A DNA stretch of 64,000 nucleotides from Planctomycetota bacterium (GCA_030950285.1 JAUZRR010000015.1:43480-107479); one strand, 5' to 3'; counted from the stretch's first letter, positions 25,160 to 34,227 are shown. Notes: generated by a model not told the origin, from the letters alone. Translations and numbers: made by a program.

Positions 25160-26178
25160 CTGTCTGGTTGCTCCGTGCGTTCTGGGTCAAGCACCTCGGT
25201 CAGCACGTCGAGGTTGCCGAGCATCATGGCGGTCCAGTTGCCCGAGCCGAGCGGGTCGAGCGTGCCCAGCGGGACGCCCAGTTGTGCCGCCAGTCGTTCG
25301 GCGACCGCCCGGTCGAGCTGCGGCTCGGTCAGGACCGCGCGCACGCCGAGCCCGCTGGCGGTCTGCACCAGTTCCGCCAGATGCCCCGCCGACGGGCCGG
25401 TCTCAGCGACCTGAATCTCCGACGCGACCTTGATGCCGTACCGATCGGTGAGCCTCGACCACGCGGCGTGCTGGGTGATGACCACCGCGCCCCGGTGTGC
25501 CGCCAACCGTTCGCGGTAGGCCGAGTCCACTGCACGGATACTTTCAAGCAGTACATCGGCTCGCTCGGCAACACCTTCGAGCGCCGCCGTGTCGTTCCCA
25601 CCGCGCTCCATCGCCGCGCGGACCGCAGCCGCGAGCTCGGGCACAAACGACTCGACCAGCACAGGATCCAGCCACAGGTGCGGGTCCGCCCCGACGTGGT
25701 CGTGGATGTGGTCGTGGTTGTGGTCGTGGTTGTGGTCGTGGGGCTCGTCGTCGCGGTGTGCATGTCCCTGCGCGGGTTCGTCGGCATCACCCGGATCAAT
25801 CCCAAGGACGACACCCATCGAAAGCACCCGTGTCCCATCACGCACCGACGCGGGAAGCCCGGCCTCGATCCCCATCCCCACCAGCACCACCAGATCAGCG
25901 CGGCCGACGGCGGCGATATCGCTCGGCGTCGGTTCGTAGGCGTGCGGCGATTGCCCGGGTGCGACCAGCACGCGGACCCTGGCCCCGGGCGGCAGCAGCG
26001 CCTCGACCAGGCCGACCAACGGCGGGATGCTGACGACGACCCGCACCTCGCCGGGCGTTCCCGGGGCGTCGGCCTTGGACCCACAGCCGGGCAGCAATCC
26101 CAGCATCGCCAAGAGGATCGCCGCAGCCGCCGCGCCCGTTGGGGTTCGCAGAGCCGAGAGCCGTGTTCGTCGCCGCAT
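25156..26178 (-). CDS. znuA: Zinc-binding lipoprotein, ABC transporter substrate-binding protein (ZnuA-like)
   Basis: I start it at MRRRTRLSAL (340 residues) because GGAGG lies seven bases before that ATG and the promoter at 26208-26237 excludes the longer frame. A signal sequence ends in the lipobox LLPGC. The cluster A-1 fold is shown by VVVSIPPLVGLVEAL, APGQSPHAYEPTPSD (first metal His), the His-rich loop HDHNHDHNHDHIHDH, GADPHLWLDP (second His), VVITQHAAWSRLTDRYG (third His) and VLTEPQLD. The long His loop is characteristic of zinc-type rather than manganese-type members. It binds Zn2+ outside the membrane and hands it to ZnuB. Confidence 0.93.
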   Translation of the reverse strand: MRRRTRLSALRTPTGAAAAAILLAMLGLLPGCGSKADAPGTPGEVRVVVSIPPLVGLVEALLPPGARVRVLVAPGQSPHAYEPTPSDIAAVGRADLVVLVGMGIEAGLPASVRDGTRVLSMGVVLGIDPGDADEPAQGHAHRDDEPHDHNHDHNHDHIHDHVGADPHLWLDPVLVESFVPELAAAVRAAMERGGNDTAALEGVAERADVLLESIRAVDSAYRERLAAHRGAVVITQHAAWSRLTDRYGIKVASEIQVAETGPSAGHLAELVQTASGLGVRAVLTEPQLDRAVAERLAAQLGVPLGTLDPLGSGNWTAMMLGNLDVLTEVLDPERTEQPDR

Positions 26179-26207
26179 GTCGTGCCTCCGGGGCCCCTGG
26201 GTGCCGG

Positions 26208-26237
26208 ATAATAATGAGAACCGGTTCTCAAAGTCAA
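26208..26237 (-). promoter_or_regulatory. znu promoter with a Zur-like palindromic operator filling the spacer
   Basis: On the leftward strand, -35 TTGACT is followed by -10 TATTAT after 18 bp (or TTATTA after 17). The spacer is occupied by a perfect 16-bp palindrome TGAGAACCGGTTCTCA (26215-26230). A repressor bound there would block RNA polymerase. The TGA...TCA ends resemble Fur/Zur-family boxes, so zinc repression by Zur is the natural inference. The regulator gene itself is not in the window. Confidence 0.7.
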
Positions 26238-26320
26238 CGTTCGCCATCCGGAAGCCTCCGGTTCGATGGGGAGGAGTGGGGGTATACTTTCGGCCCGACC
26301 CACCCGCGGTCGGCCACCCC

Positions 26321-26393
26321 GGGGCGGTAGCTCAGTTGGTAGAGCGCTTCGTTCGCAATGATGAGGTCAGGGGTTCGAATCCCCTTCGCTCCA
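26321..26393 (+). tRNA. tRNA-Ala (anticodon CGC)
   Basis: A complete cloverleaf of 73 nt folds: acceptor GGGGCGG/TCGCTCC with the alanine identity pair G3-U70, D arm GCTC/GAGC, anticodon loop TTCGCAA with anticodon CGC (reads GCG), T arm AGGGG-TTCGAAT-CCCCT and discriminator A73. The anticodon stem has one U-U mismatch. CCA is not encoded. A TATACT box 33 bp upstream could be its -10. Confidence 0.93.
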
Positions 26394-26601
26394 TTCCCCC
26401 GGTCCCCCAGACGCCGCAGCCACGCGCTGCGGCGTTGTCGTTGGGTGATGACACGCTCGGGACCCAATGTGCCCCTCCCGACTTCGCTGGGGACTCGGAG
26501 TGTCCCGCTCCGGTTGCTTGGCTGCAGGATCAATGCAACGCACAACGCCGCGGGTCAGGATGCCACCGCCCGTGCGATCGGTGCCGATACGATGTGGTCC
26601 G

Positions 26602-27546
26602 ATGCCCACAGACCTTCCCCGCCTCATCCCGCACACCACCGCCCCCGGCCGGCCCGGCCATCCCAGTCCCGCCGGGCGGTTTGTCGGCACCATCCGCACC
26701 GACTCGCCCAAAGGCTGCGCAATTGCGCTGCTGGGCATGCCCGATGACACGGGCGTCAAACTCAACGGCGGCAGGCCGGGTGCGAGCGAAGGGCCGGCGG
26801 CGTTCCGCGCGGCGCTGGCCCGGATGGGCACCGCGACCCCGGCGGGCTTCGGCTGGCCGGGGGTGTTTGATGCGGGGGATGTTGTGCCCGCGAGCGCCAG
26901 CAACGAGCCGAAGAATGCCGAGTCCGATGCCGACCGCCTGCACACCACCCACGCCCGCGTCACCGAAGCGGTCGGTGCGATCCTCGACCTCGGCCTCTTT
27001 CCCATCGGGATCGGTGGCGGGCATGACCTGACCTTCCCCTTTGTCCGCGCCCTGACAGCACGGGTGACGCCGCTCGAAGTGGTCTCCTTCGACCCGCACC
27101 TTGACGTCCGCGCCGAGGTTGGCAGCGGCATGCCATTCCGCGCGCTCGTCGAACAGTGCGACGTCGCCGGGCTGCACAACGTCGGAGCGTCCGACATGGC
27201 CAACTCCGCCGAGCATGTCGAGTATTTCACAAGCCACAACGGCACGCTCCACCCCGACGACGGCTGCGACGATCTCTTCGGCGCGACCGGGCCCGACCTC
27301 ACGGTGAGCTTTGACCTTGACCTGCTCGACGCGAGCTGCGCCCCGGGCGTCAGCGCGATGAACCCCTGCGGCTGGTCCTCGCCCGACGCGGCGACGGCGG
27401 TGCTCGCGGCCGGACGATGCGCGCGCGTTCGCTGCTTTGACATCATGGAACTCAGCCCGCCCCACGACCGGGACAACCGCACCGCCCGCCTCGCAGCACA
27501 CCTTTTCCTCACGTTTCTCAGGGGATACGCGGAGCGCACGCCGTGA
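26602..27546 (+). CDS. hutG: Arginase-family hydrolase, probably formimidoylglutamase
   Basis: The 314-residue protein carries the ureohydrolase metal motifs: GGGHD (about residue 140), SFDPHLDVR (family DxHxD with Pro in the second position), and SFDLDLLDAS. The coupling to imidazolonepropionase points to the histidine-utilisation enzyme HutG, which releases formamide from N-formimidoylglutamate using two Mn2+. The start is MPTDLPRL; upstream frame codons are possible but fit less well. The stop overlaps the hutI GTG by four bases. hutH and hutU are not in the window, so agmatinase-type activity cannot be excluded by sequence alone. Confidence 0.82.
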   Translation: MPTDLPRLIPHTTAPGRPGHPSPAGRFVGTIRTDSPKGCAIALLGMPDDTGVKLNGGRPGASEGPAAFRAALARMGTATPAGFGWPGVFDAGDVVPASASNEPKNAESDADRLHTTHARVTEAVGAILDLGLFPIGIGGGHDLTFPFVRALTARVTPLEVVSFDPHLDVRAEVGSGMPFRALVEQCDVAGLHNVGASDMANSAEHVEYFTSHNGTLHPDDGCDDLFGATGPDLTVSFDLDLLDASCAPGVSAMNPCGWSSPDAATAVLAAGRCARVRCFDIMELSPPHDRDNRTARLAAHLFLTFLRGYAERTP

Positions 27547-28805
27547 CGACACTCATCCACAACGCCCGTGTTCTCACGCTTGCCGGCGACCCCGCGCGCC
27601 GTCGCGGCACGAGCTCCGGCGACCTGGGCACGATCAAACGCGGTTGGGTCAAGATCGACGGCGACACCATCGCCGAGGTCGGCGTCGGCGACCCACCGCC
27701 CCCGACTACAGCCCCGGGTGATCCCACCACCATCGACGCCGACGGCCGCGTCCTCATGCCCGCCTTCGTGGACTGCCATACCCACCTCTGCTGGGCCGGC
27801 GAACGGCTCGCCGAGTGGGAAGCCAAGCTCAACGGCGCGAGCTACCTCGACATCCTCGCGGCCGGCGGCGGCATCCTTGCAACGGTGCGCGCAGTACGCA
27901 ACGCAACACAAGACGAACTCACGGCACACCTCCAACAGCGGCTCGGGTGGATGCTCCGCGAGGGAACCACCACCGTCGAGATCAAGAGCGGGTACGGGCT
28001 TGACACCGAGAGCGAGCTCAAAATGCTCCGCGCGATCCATGACGCTGCGAACACCTGGCAAGGCACCGTCGTCGCGACCGCCTGCATCGGGCACGCGATC
28101 GACCCCGATGCAAGAACCGACAACGACCGCGCGGCGTTCGTCCGCCGCACGATCGACGAGACACTCCCCGCGGTGACGGCCGAGTTTCCGGGTGTGGCGA
28201 TTGATGCCTATTGCGAGCGCGGCGCGTGGGATGTTGCTGAGTGTGTCGAGCTGTTCGATCGTGCGCGGGCCGCCGGGCATCCGGTCCGGGTCCACGCCGA
28301 CCAGTTCAACCCGCTCGGACTGACGACCGATGCAATCGCGCGCGGGTACACGTCGGTCGATCATCTTGAAGCGACCACACCCGACGACCTGCGCGCGCTC
28401 GCGGCGTCCGACACCTTCGGCGTGATGCTGCCTTGCTCGGGCTTCCACACCGACGGGCGCTACGGCGACGGGCGGGCGTTTCTTGATGCCGGGGGGCGGC
28501 TGGCGATCGCGACCAACACCAACCCGGGCAGCTCGCCCTGCCAGTCCATGCCGATGGCGATCGCGCTGGCCGCCCGGCACAACGGGCTTACCCCCGCCGA
28601 GGCGATCGCGTGCGCCACGACGAATCCCGCGGCCCTGCTCGGGCTCGCCGATCGAGGCCGAATCGAGCCGGGGTGCCGGGCGGACCTTGTGCTCTTGCGG
28701 CACCGAGACGAACGGGCACTCGCGTTCGAGTTTGGTGGCGACCCGACCGACGTTGTGATGTGCGCGGGAGCGGTGGTCCCCTCGCTTGCGCGAGGGACTC
28801 TGTAA
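27543..28805 (+). CDS. hutI: Imidazolonepropionase
   Basis: HutI opens imidazolone-5-propanoate to N-formimidoylglutamate in histidine breakdown. The amidohydrolase landmarks are in place: FVDCHTHLCWAGER (metal His pair), the substrate loop EIKSGYGLDTESELKML, VHADQFN, HLEATTPDDL, and TNTNPGSSPCQSMPMA with the metal Asp/Asn region. Length (420) is normal. Start is GTG, overlapping hutG by four bases. The last residues (VVPSLARGTL) and the stop codon are provided by a REP palindrome, so the ancestral C-terminus has been replaced. Confidence 0.94.
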   Translation: MTTLIHNARVLTLAGDPARRRGTSSGDLGTIKRGWVKIDGDTIAEVGVGDPPPPTTAPGDPTTIDADGRVLMPAFVDCHTHLCWAGERLAEWEAKLNGASYLDILAAGGGILATVRAVRNATQDELTAHLQQRLGWMLREGTTTVEIKSGYGLDTESELKMLRAIHDAANTWQGTVVATACIGHAIDPDARTDNDRAAFVRRTIDETLPAVTAEFPGVAIDAYCERGAWDVAECVELFDRARAAGHPVRVHADQFNPLGLTTDAIARGYTSVDHLEATTPDDLRALAASDTFGVMLPCSGFHTDGRYGDGRAFLDAGGRLAIATNTNPGSSPCQSMPMAIALAARHNGLTPAEAIACATTNPAALLGLADRGRIEPGCRADLVLLRHRDERALAFEFGGDPTDVVMCAGAVVPSLARGTL

Positions 28806-28888
28806 GAAATCGGAAGATGCGTGCGCAGAGCCCCTCGCGCGAGCGCCGGGGGACACTCGCAGAGCCCCTCGCGCGAGCGAGGGGGCAC
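28775..28888. repeat. REP cluster of three palindromic units (copy 2)
   Basis: One unit in the rightward sense (GTCCCCTCGCTTGCGCGAGG, 28775-28800) is followed by two in the opposite sense (28828-28853 and 28862-28888). The first has a C-to-T change in its loop (GCTTGC) and the second carries GCGCCGGGGG, so the copies have diverged. The cluster fills the gap between the convergent hutI and diacylglycerol-kinase-like genes and supplies the end of hutI. Confidence 0.82.
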
Positions 28889-28898
28889 GGGCGTGCCG

Positions 28899-29783
28899 TC
28901 ACACGCCCAACACCCGCAGCGCCCCCGGCAGCACACCGAGGCGGAGCGATTCGCCCGGTTCGAGCCATCCCCCCGCCTCGCCGTCGACCTGCCGGGGGGC
29001 GGGGGTTGTCGATGTAAGCATAATGTCGGCACCCCGCGCGGTGACCACACCGGGCCAGTCCGTCGGCGCGCCGATTGCGCAGCGGGCCACCCACACCAGG
29101 GCGTGCGCGATCGTGCGCGCGGGGAAGAACACAACATCAAGCCGCCCGTCGCGCATGTCGGCCACCCGGGCGGGATCGAGCCCCAGCGCGTACCGCTGGC
29201 AGTTGGCGATCATGACAAATCCTCGCTGGTTGGTCACGATCGCTTTGCCCTCGACCACGATCGTCAGCTCCGGCAAGCTCGGCTCGCGGCACTCGGCGAG
29301 GATCGGCTTGAGGTACATCGCGTGCCCGCTCGCGCGGCTGCGGACCGCGTGCAGGCGGTGGATCACCCCGGCATCCGGCCCGACCGAAACCAAGATCGCA
29401 AACGGTGCGCCGTTGACCGTACCCACGTCCACCGGCGCGCCCGGCCTGCGCTCGAGCGCGCACAGCACGTGGGTCGGCTCGCCGGTCATGCCGAACTCGC
29501 GGGCGAAGAGGTTCTCGTTGCCGCCGGGTGCGTGATAAATCGGTGCGCCGGTGCGGAGCAACTCGGGCAGCGCGTAGTGGATCGTGCCGTCGCCGCCGAC
29601 TGCGACCACTGCGTCTACACCGTCAAACCCCGTCTCTTTGGCGGTGCCCGGGGGCGCTGGCGCGCCGGGCTGAACCATCGTCACCCGGTGCCCCTCGCGT
29701 TCGAGTTCACGGGCGATCCGATCGGCGAGTGCCGCGGCTTTGCCCTTGCCAGACTTTCGGTTTGCCAGCATGAGCACCCGCAT
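28899..29783 (-). CDS. Diacylglycerol/sphingosine kinase family lipid kinase
   Basis: The 294 residues from MRVLMLANRKSGKGKA show the catalytic domain motifs of the DAGK_cat family: the N-terminal NRKSGKG, AVVAVGGDGTIHYAL (GGDGT, about residues 60-70) and PGGNENLFAREFGM. The C-terminal half has the beta-rich pattern seen in YegS-like proteins. Such enzymes phosphorylate diacylglycerol or other lipid alcohols; the substrate here is not determinable. The gene diverges from map with 49 bp between starts, a gap that holds a 7-bp inverted repeat (ACAGGAT...ATCCTGT). Confidence 0.85.
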   Translation of the reverse strand: MRVLMLANRKSGKGKAAALADRIARELEREGHRVTMVQPGAPAPPGTAKETGFDGVDAVVAVGGDGTIHYALPELLRTGAPIYHAPGGNENLFAREFGMTGEPTHVLCALERRPGAPVDVGTVNGAPFAILVSVGPDAGVIHRLHAVRSRASGHAMYLKPILAECREPSLPELTIVVEGKAIVTNQRGFVMIANCQRYALGLDPARVADMRDGRLDVVFFPARTIAHALVWVARCAIGAPTDWPGVVTARGADIMLTSTTPAPRQVDGEAGGWLEPGESLRLGVLPGALRVLGV

Positions 29784-29832
29784 GGAGACAGGATAGGAAC
29801 ATCCCTGCATCCTGTTTGCCTACCATCCGCTC

Positions 29833-30657
29833 ATGCGACGAGGCACTTCCAGAGTTCACCCGACCGACGTGGACGCGGCGTACGCGGCGGCCCAGTGTGT
29901 GGTCGAGACCCACCGCCGCGTGTCGAGCTTTCTGCACATCGGGGTGACGCTGGCGGAGGTCGATGCGTTTGTCGCCAAGACACTCGACAACCTCAAGTGC
30001 AAGAGCTGTTTCCAAGGCTACAAAATCCCGCGACTGCCCCCGTTTCCGAGCCACGCGTGCCTGAGCGTCAACGAGTGCATCGTCCACGGCACGGCCGGCT
30101 CGCTCACGCGGCCGCTGGTCGCGGGTGACCTGCTCAAGGTCGATATCGGCGTCTCGCACAAGGGCTGGATCGGCGATGCGGCGTGGACCTACAGCTTCGG
30201 TGAACCGACCCCCGAGGTCCGCCGCCTCATGGAGTGCGGCAAGGAAACGATCAAGCGCGGCGTCCCGACGCTGCGCCCGGACACGCCGTTCCTGACTTGG
30301 GCGCAGACCGTGCAGGACTACGCCGAGAAAGAATGCGGGATGTGCATGGTGCGCGGGCTCGGGGGCCACGGGTACGGCCGCACGCTGCACGCGCCGCCCT
30401 TTGTCGCCAACATCGTGCCCCACCACATCGGCGAGTGGCCCGACGCCCACCGCCACCCCGAGCCCGGGACGCTCATCGCGGTCGAGCCGATGATCGCGAT
30501 CGGCACGGGGGAGACGTCGCAACGCCGCGGGAAGTGGCCGATCAACACCGCCGACGGATCGATGTCGGTCCACTACGAGCACGACGTGCTGATCACCGAC
30601 GGCGAGCCCCGGGTGCTGACCGAGGGGCTCGACGAGGTGTGCGACATCATCACGTAA
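29833..30657 (+). CDS. map: Type I methionine aminopeptidase
   Basis: The pita-bread fold is complete in 274 residues. Metal ligands appear in VDIGVSHKGWIGDAAWTY (two Asp), GHGYGRTLHAPP (His), AVEPM (Glu) and VHYEHDVLI (Glu), and the substrate His is in PSHACLSVNECIVHG. The enzyme removes the initiator Met from new proteins. It stands alone rather than in the usual secY-map-infA cluster, so the genome may have another copy. No Shine-Dalgarno is visible before the ATG. Confidence 0.93.
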   Translation: MRRGTSRVHPTDVDAAYAAAQCVVETHRRVSSFLHIGVTLAEVDAFVAKTLDNLKCKSCFQGYKIPRLPPFPSHACLSVNECIVHGTAGSLTRPLVAGDLLKVDIGVSHKGWIGDAAWTYSFGEPTPEVRRLMECGKETIKRGVPTLRPDTPFLTWAQTVQDYAEKECGMCMVRGLGGHGYGRTLHAPPFVANIVPHHIGEWPDAHRHPEPGTLIAVEPMIAIGTGETSQRRGKWPINTADGSMSVHYEHDVLITDGEPRVLTEGLDEVCDIIT

Positions 30658-30680
30658 AGCGATCGCACCAAGAGAGACGC

Positions 30681-30720
30681 GAAAAAGAAAGAGCGGGCCA
30701 CCCCGATGGGCGGCCCGCTC
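30681..30720 (-). terminator. Terminator of the subtilisin-family gene
   Basis: In the leftward sense GAGCGGGCCGCCC-ATCG-GGGTGGCCCGCTC forms a 13-bp stem with one mismatch and is followed by TTTCTTTTTC. It lies 40 bp beyond the protease stop and 34 bp after the map stop, so it may also help terminate map. Confidence 0.82.
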
Positions 30721-30759
30721 GCATGTGCTACTCAGTGTCCAGTCGGTGTGCTGACGTGG

Positions 30760-32934
30760 TCAGGGAACAATGACGCGGACGTTGGTGGAGAACTCACTCC
30801 GGAGCGTCTCTGAGGTCAGACGCAGCTTGTAGCGCCATTCACCCGCCCCCGGAGCATCGCTGTAGCTCTCGGTGTTGGGCGGAAGTGTGGCGATCAGGAC
30901 CTTGGCCTGCCAGCGGAAACGACCGTTGACGAACTTGTATTCCTGACGGTAGACCTCGATGCCGGTTTCCATGTTGGAGCGATCGGTCCAGATCATGTCC
31001 ACGCTGCCGCCGTTGACGGTACCGGAGAAGTTGACCGGACGCTTGGGCTTGATGGGCTTGTAGGGGGTCCAGGCCGAGTCGCCGCCGGCACCCTCTGCGC
31101 GGACGCGATAGCGCCAGCCGTTGAGGCTCTCGGCGATGGTGTCAACGAAGAGCTCGTCGTTGGCCGCTGCGGGGCCGAGATCGGTCCGGTTGGTCCACGA
31201 GCCGTTGACTTTCTCTTGCCGCTGAATGCCGAACCCGGTCTCGTTGTTCGAGTTGTCGGTCCAGACGACATTCATCTTGCCGGCCGGCCCTTCGAGGGCG
31301 CTGTTGATGGTTGGCACTGCCGGGACGCCGCCGCCCGCGGTGATGGTGACGCTGAGGAGCTCAAAGTCGCTGAGCCCGCCGGAGTCGGTCACAGAGACAT
31401 CGATGAAGTGCAGCCCTTCGGTCATAGCTGAGGTCGTGAAGTTTCCGGTCCCAAGCAGCCCGTCCTGGGTCGAGGTCCACGTCACGAGGTTGGAGATATC
31501 CCCGTCCTCGGCGTCGATGGTGGTGCTGTCGAAGGTGACCGGGGTGCCTTCAGCAAACGAGCTGAAGTTGGCCGGGGAGTTGATGGTGATGACCGGCGGG
31601 GTGTTGGCCATGCCGCCGGCGAGCAGGAGAGATTCGTAGGAGTTGATGCGGCCGTAGCCGTAGGTGTTGTCGACGCCGCCGGCGCCGAGGTCATCGCACC
31701 CTGCTTTGAGGATGTCTTCGACCTCGTCAGGAGTGAGACCCGGGTTGGACGACCAGATGAGGCCGATGAGGCCGGCGGTCAGCGGGGCGCTGAAGCTGGT
31801 GCCGCTGACCGACGCGTAGCTGTTGCCGGTGTTGGTGGTGTGCACGCTGCTGCCAGGAGCCATGAGGTCAACCGAAGGCCCACGGGCGCTGAAGCTCGAG
31901 ATGTTGTCGCTGCTGGTGGTTGCGCCGACGACAATGACGTCGTCGTTGTCGCGGTTGCCCCAGTTGAGGGTTGACCCGTCGTTGCCGGCTGCCCAGGTGA
32001 GCAATCCACCGAGGTTCTTGATCTGGGTCGCAGTCGAGCGAACGCTGCTGGTGTTGACGCCGGAGTAGGAAACATTGGCGACCTTGTCACCTGCCTGGAT
32101 GGAGGTGAGCGCAGCGTGGGTGAGCGTGCTCAGGCTCGACGACCCGCTGGAGGTGTTGCTGACCCGCATCATGCGGTGGCTGAGGTTCCACCCGACGCCG
32201 GAGACGCCGACCCCGTTGTCGCCGTTGGCCGCAGCGCAGCCCGTGGTGTTGGTGCCGTGGGGGTGGACCGGTCCGATGTTGCCGCCATCGTTCTCCCAGA
32301 CGCGGTTGACGGCGTTGTAGCCTTCCTTGCGGTGCAGTTGGAAGTCAGAGTGGCTTGTCTCGATCCCGGTGTCGCAGATGCCGACGGTGACCGAAGAGTT
32401 TCCTGTGTCGAGATCCCACGCGTCACAGGACTGCATGCGGTTGGCGTTGTGGTGCCACTGGTTGCCAAGCCGGGGGTCGTTGGGGCAGTTGGCGATGGGG
32501 TAGAGCGTCCAGTTGGGCTCGACAAACTCGAAGAGCCCGGTGGAGATCAGGCCGTTGATGACTTCGTTTTCGGTCATCCCGTTGGGGACAAGCAAGACGT
32601 AGTGATCGACCAGGGGCTCGTATTCCAGTTCGACGAACTGCGCCAGCATCGCTTTGGCTTGCTGGATCGTCGCGGAGATCTCGGCCTGGTTCATGCCGCG
32701 CTCGGCGAGCGTCTCAAACTGCAACGGCTTGGCGATGATCTCGCCGGAGAACTCCATCGACCCGGGGATCTCGACAAAGACCACCTGACCCTGCCCGGCT
32801 GCTTGCGCAACCGCGGGGCCCTGTGACTCACCAGACACCACGGGCGCGGTGCCGACGGTGGCAGCTGCGGTACCCGCAGCTGCGACCAAGAGCAACGCCG
32901 AAACCGACGACCTTGTGAACAAAGACTTCTGCAT
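30760..32934 (-). CDS. Secreted subtilisin-family (S8) serine protease with C-terminal Fn3-like domains
   Basis: Start MQKSLFTRSSVSALLLVAAAGTAAA has GGAGAAGG upstream and forms a signal peptide, so the longer ORF is trimmed by 66 residues. Residues about 45-145 look like an I9-type propeptide. The protease domain has Asp188 (GICDTGIE), His226 (HPHGTNTTG), oxyanion Asn318 (AAGND) and Ser380 (GTSFSAPL). After about residue 480 come an Ig/PKD-like domain (NTPPVITINSPANFSSFAEG) and two fibronectin III-like domains (about 580-725). There is no sorting signal, so it is probably released or bound through these domains. Its terminator and promoter show it to be monocistronic. Confidence 0.92.
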   Translation of the reverse strand: MQKSLFTRSSVSALLLVAAAGTAAATVGTAPVVSGESQGPAVAQAAGQGQVVFVEIPGSMEFSGEIIAKPLQFETLAERGMNQAEISATIQQAKAMLAQFVELEYEPLVDHYVLLVPNGMTENEVINGLISTGLFEFVEPNWTLYPIANCPNDPRLGNQWHHNANRMQSCDAWDLDTGNSSVTVGICDTGIETSHSDFQLHRKEGYNAVNRVWENDGGNIGPVHPHGTNTTGCAAANGDNGVGVSGVGWNLSHRMMRVSNTSSGSSSLSTLTHAALTSIQAGDKVANVSYSGVNTSSVRSTATQIKNLGGLLTWAAGNDGSTLNWGNRDNDDVIVVGATTSSDNISSFSARGPSVDLMAPGSSVHTTNTGNSYASVSGTSFSAPLTAGLIGLIWSSNPGLTPDEVEDILKAGCDDLGAGGVDNTYGYGRINSYESLLLAGGMANTPPVITINSPANFSSFAEGTPVTFDSTTIDAEDGDISNLVTWTSTQDGLLGTGNFTTSAMTEGLHFIDVSVTDSGGLSDFELLSVTITAGGGVPAVPTINSALEGPAGKMNVVWTDNSNNETGFGIQRQEKVNGSWTNRTDLGPAAANDELFVDTIAESLNGWRYRVRAEGAGGDSAWTPYKPIKPKRPVNFSGTVNGGSVDMIWTDRSNMETGIEVYRQEYKFVNGRFRWQAKVLIATLPPNTESYSDAPGAGEWRYKLRLTSETLRSEFSTNVRVIVP

Positions 32935-33070
32935 TGACCTTCTCCAATCTAAATGCGCGGGACCAACCCGCATACGGGAGAGCTCCCGCTCATCAAACCC
33001 CTCACCGGCCCGAAACCCGAGCCGGCAGAACGCGACACTTTCCCACGAGAAAGCCACACAGGCTTTACCT

Positions 33071-33132
33071 GGGACCGAACTGGTCCCGTATACATGAATA
33101 TCCAAAATACTGCAACCTGAGCGCCGAGTCAA
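33071..33132 (-). promoter_or_regulatory. Promoter and leader hairpin of the S8 protease gene
   Basis: Leftward -35 TTGACT (33127-33132) and -10 TATTTT (33104-33109) are separated by exactly 17 bp. Downstream of the predicted start site, GGGACC-AGTTC-GGTCCC (33071-33087) can fold as a hairpin near the beginning of a leader of about 160 nt. The remaining 33133-33188 must serve trpA; I see no convincing rightward promoter there. Confidence 0.5.
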
Positions 33133-33188
33133 GGCTGATCTGCAGATAGCGTCTGGTCGAGGTCCATAAATCGCCGTAGGCTCTGTCT

Positions 33189-34040
33189 ATGACTCGAATC
33201 GAGACGATTTTTCGGGACGCTCGCCAGCAGGGCCGCCGCCTCATTATGCCATTTGTCTGTGCCGGGCACACCAAACCGGACACGCTAGTCCACTTTCTCC
33301 CCGCCCTTCAACACGCCGGGGCGGGGGTCGTGGAGATCGGGCTCCCTTTTTCCGACCCGATCGCCGACGGCCCCGTGATCGCGGCGGCGATGCACGACGC
33401 CCTCGAGCGCGGCACCACCCCCGAGCAGGTCTTCAACCAGGTCGCGCAGGTCCGGGCGTCGCTCGATATCGGGCTGGTCGCGATGGTCAGCGTCTCGATT
33501 GTGTACCGGGCGGGCGGCCCGGACGGGTTCGCTGCCCAGGCCGCCCAGGCGGGGTTTGACGGCGTGATCTATCCCGACGCCCCCTTCGAGGAGGCCGACG
33601 ACCTGCTGGCCGCGGCCCGCGAGGCGGGGATGACCGCGTCGCTCCTGATCTCCCCCACCACCCCCGCCGCCCGGGCCGAAGCGATCGCCAAGGCCTGCTC
33701 GGGGTTTGTCTATCTGCTCGCCCGGACCGGCATCACCGGCGAGCGCTCAGACGCGCCGGACGTCGCCGGCCGGGTGGCTGCGCTCCGCAAAGCAACCGAC
33801 ACCCCCATCGCCTGCGGCTTCGGGATCTCGACACCCGAGCACGTGCGGGCGGTGGTTCAGCACGCCGACGCGGCGATCGTCGGCAGCGCGCTGGTCAAGC
33901 GCATGTCCCAGGCCGAGGCCGATGGTCAGGACGCCGTCGAGGCGGCGGTGGCTTTCGTCCGGGAACTCGTCCAAGCCGCCGCCGAGGTCTCGAAGCCCGA
34001 GCCGGACACGGGCAACGAACCGGTGACCGAATCGGATTGA
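33189..34040 (+). CDS. trpA: Tryptophan synthase alpha subunit
   Basis: TrpA cleaves indole-3-glycerol phosphate to indole. The catalytic residues align with the textbook numbering: Glu49 in [14 protein letters not shown] and Asp60 in DPIADGP. The phosphate-binding FGISTPEHV and GSALVKR segments follow the usual RTGITGER loop. Length (283) is slightly above normal because of an acidic tail ([16 protein letters not shown]). trpB, its obligatory partner, is not adjacent, so the trp genes are dispersed in this genome. Confidence 0.95.
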   Translation: MTRIETIFRDARQQGRRLIMPFVCAGHTKPDTLVHFLPALQHAGAGVVEIGLPFSDPIADGPVIAAAMHDALERGTTPEQVFNQVAQVRASLDIGLVAMVSVSIVYRAGGPDGFAAQAAQAGFDGVIYPDAPFEEADDLLAAAREAGMTASLLISPTTPAARAEAIAKACSGFVYLLARTGITGERSDAPDVAGRVAALRKATDTPIACGFGISTPEHVRAVVQHADAAIVGSALVKRMSQAEADGQDAVEAAVAFVRELVQAAAEVSKPEPDTGNEPVTESD

Positions 34041-34096
34041 GGGCGTCTGTCTCTCGGCAAATCCAGCAGAAATTTCGCTCGGCGGGCGCTCTCGAC

Positions 34097-34124
34097 TTGC
34101 CGAACGCCGCAAACCTGCCACAAT
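34097..34124 (+). promoter_or_regulatory. Candidate promoter of the type III glutamine synthetase gene
   Basis: TTGCCG, a 16-bp spacer and CACAAT with an upstream TG (CCTGCCACAATGC) precede the gene by about 100 bp. The flanks match the PEP-CTERM promoter at 21079 over both the CTCTCGACT and ACCTGCCACAATGC blocks. Confidence 0.45.
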
Positions 34125-34227
34125 GCGCCGGAACCAGGGCGACGGGCATCGTCGCGCAGCGGAGCGTGCAGCCCCCACCGTCAGCACACGCCAACCGCCC
34201 CTCGAGAGGGCGGAAGGGAACGCACCG

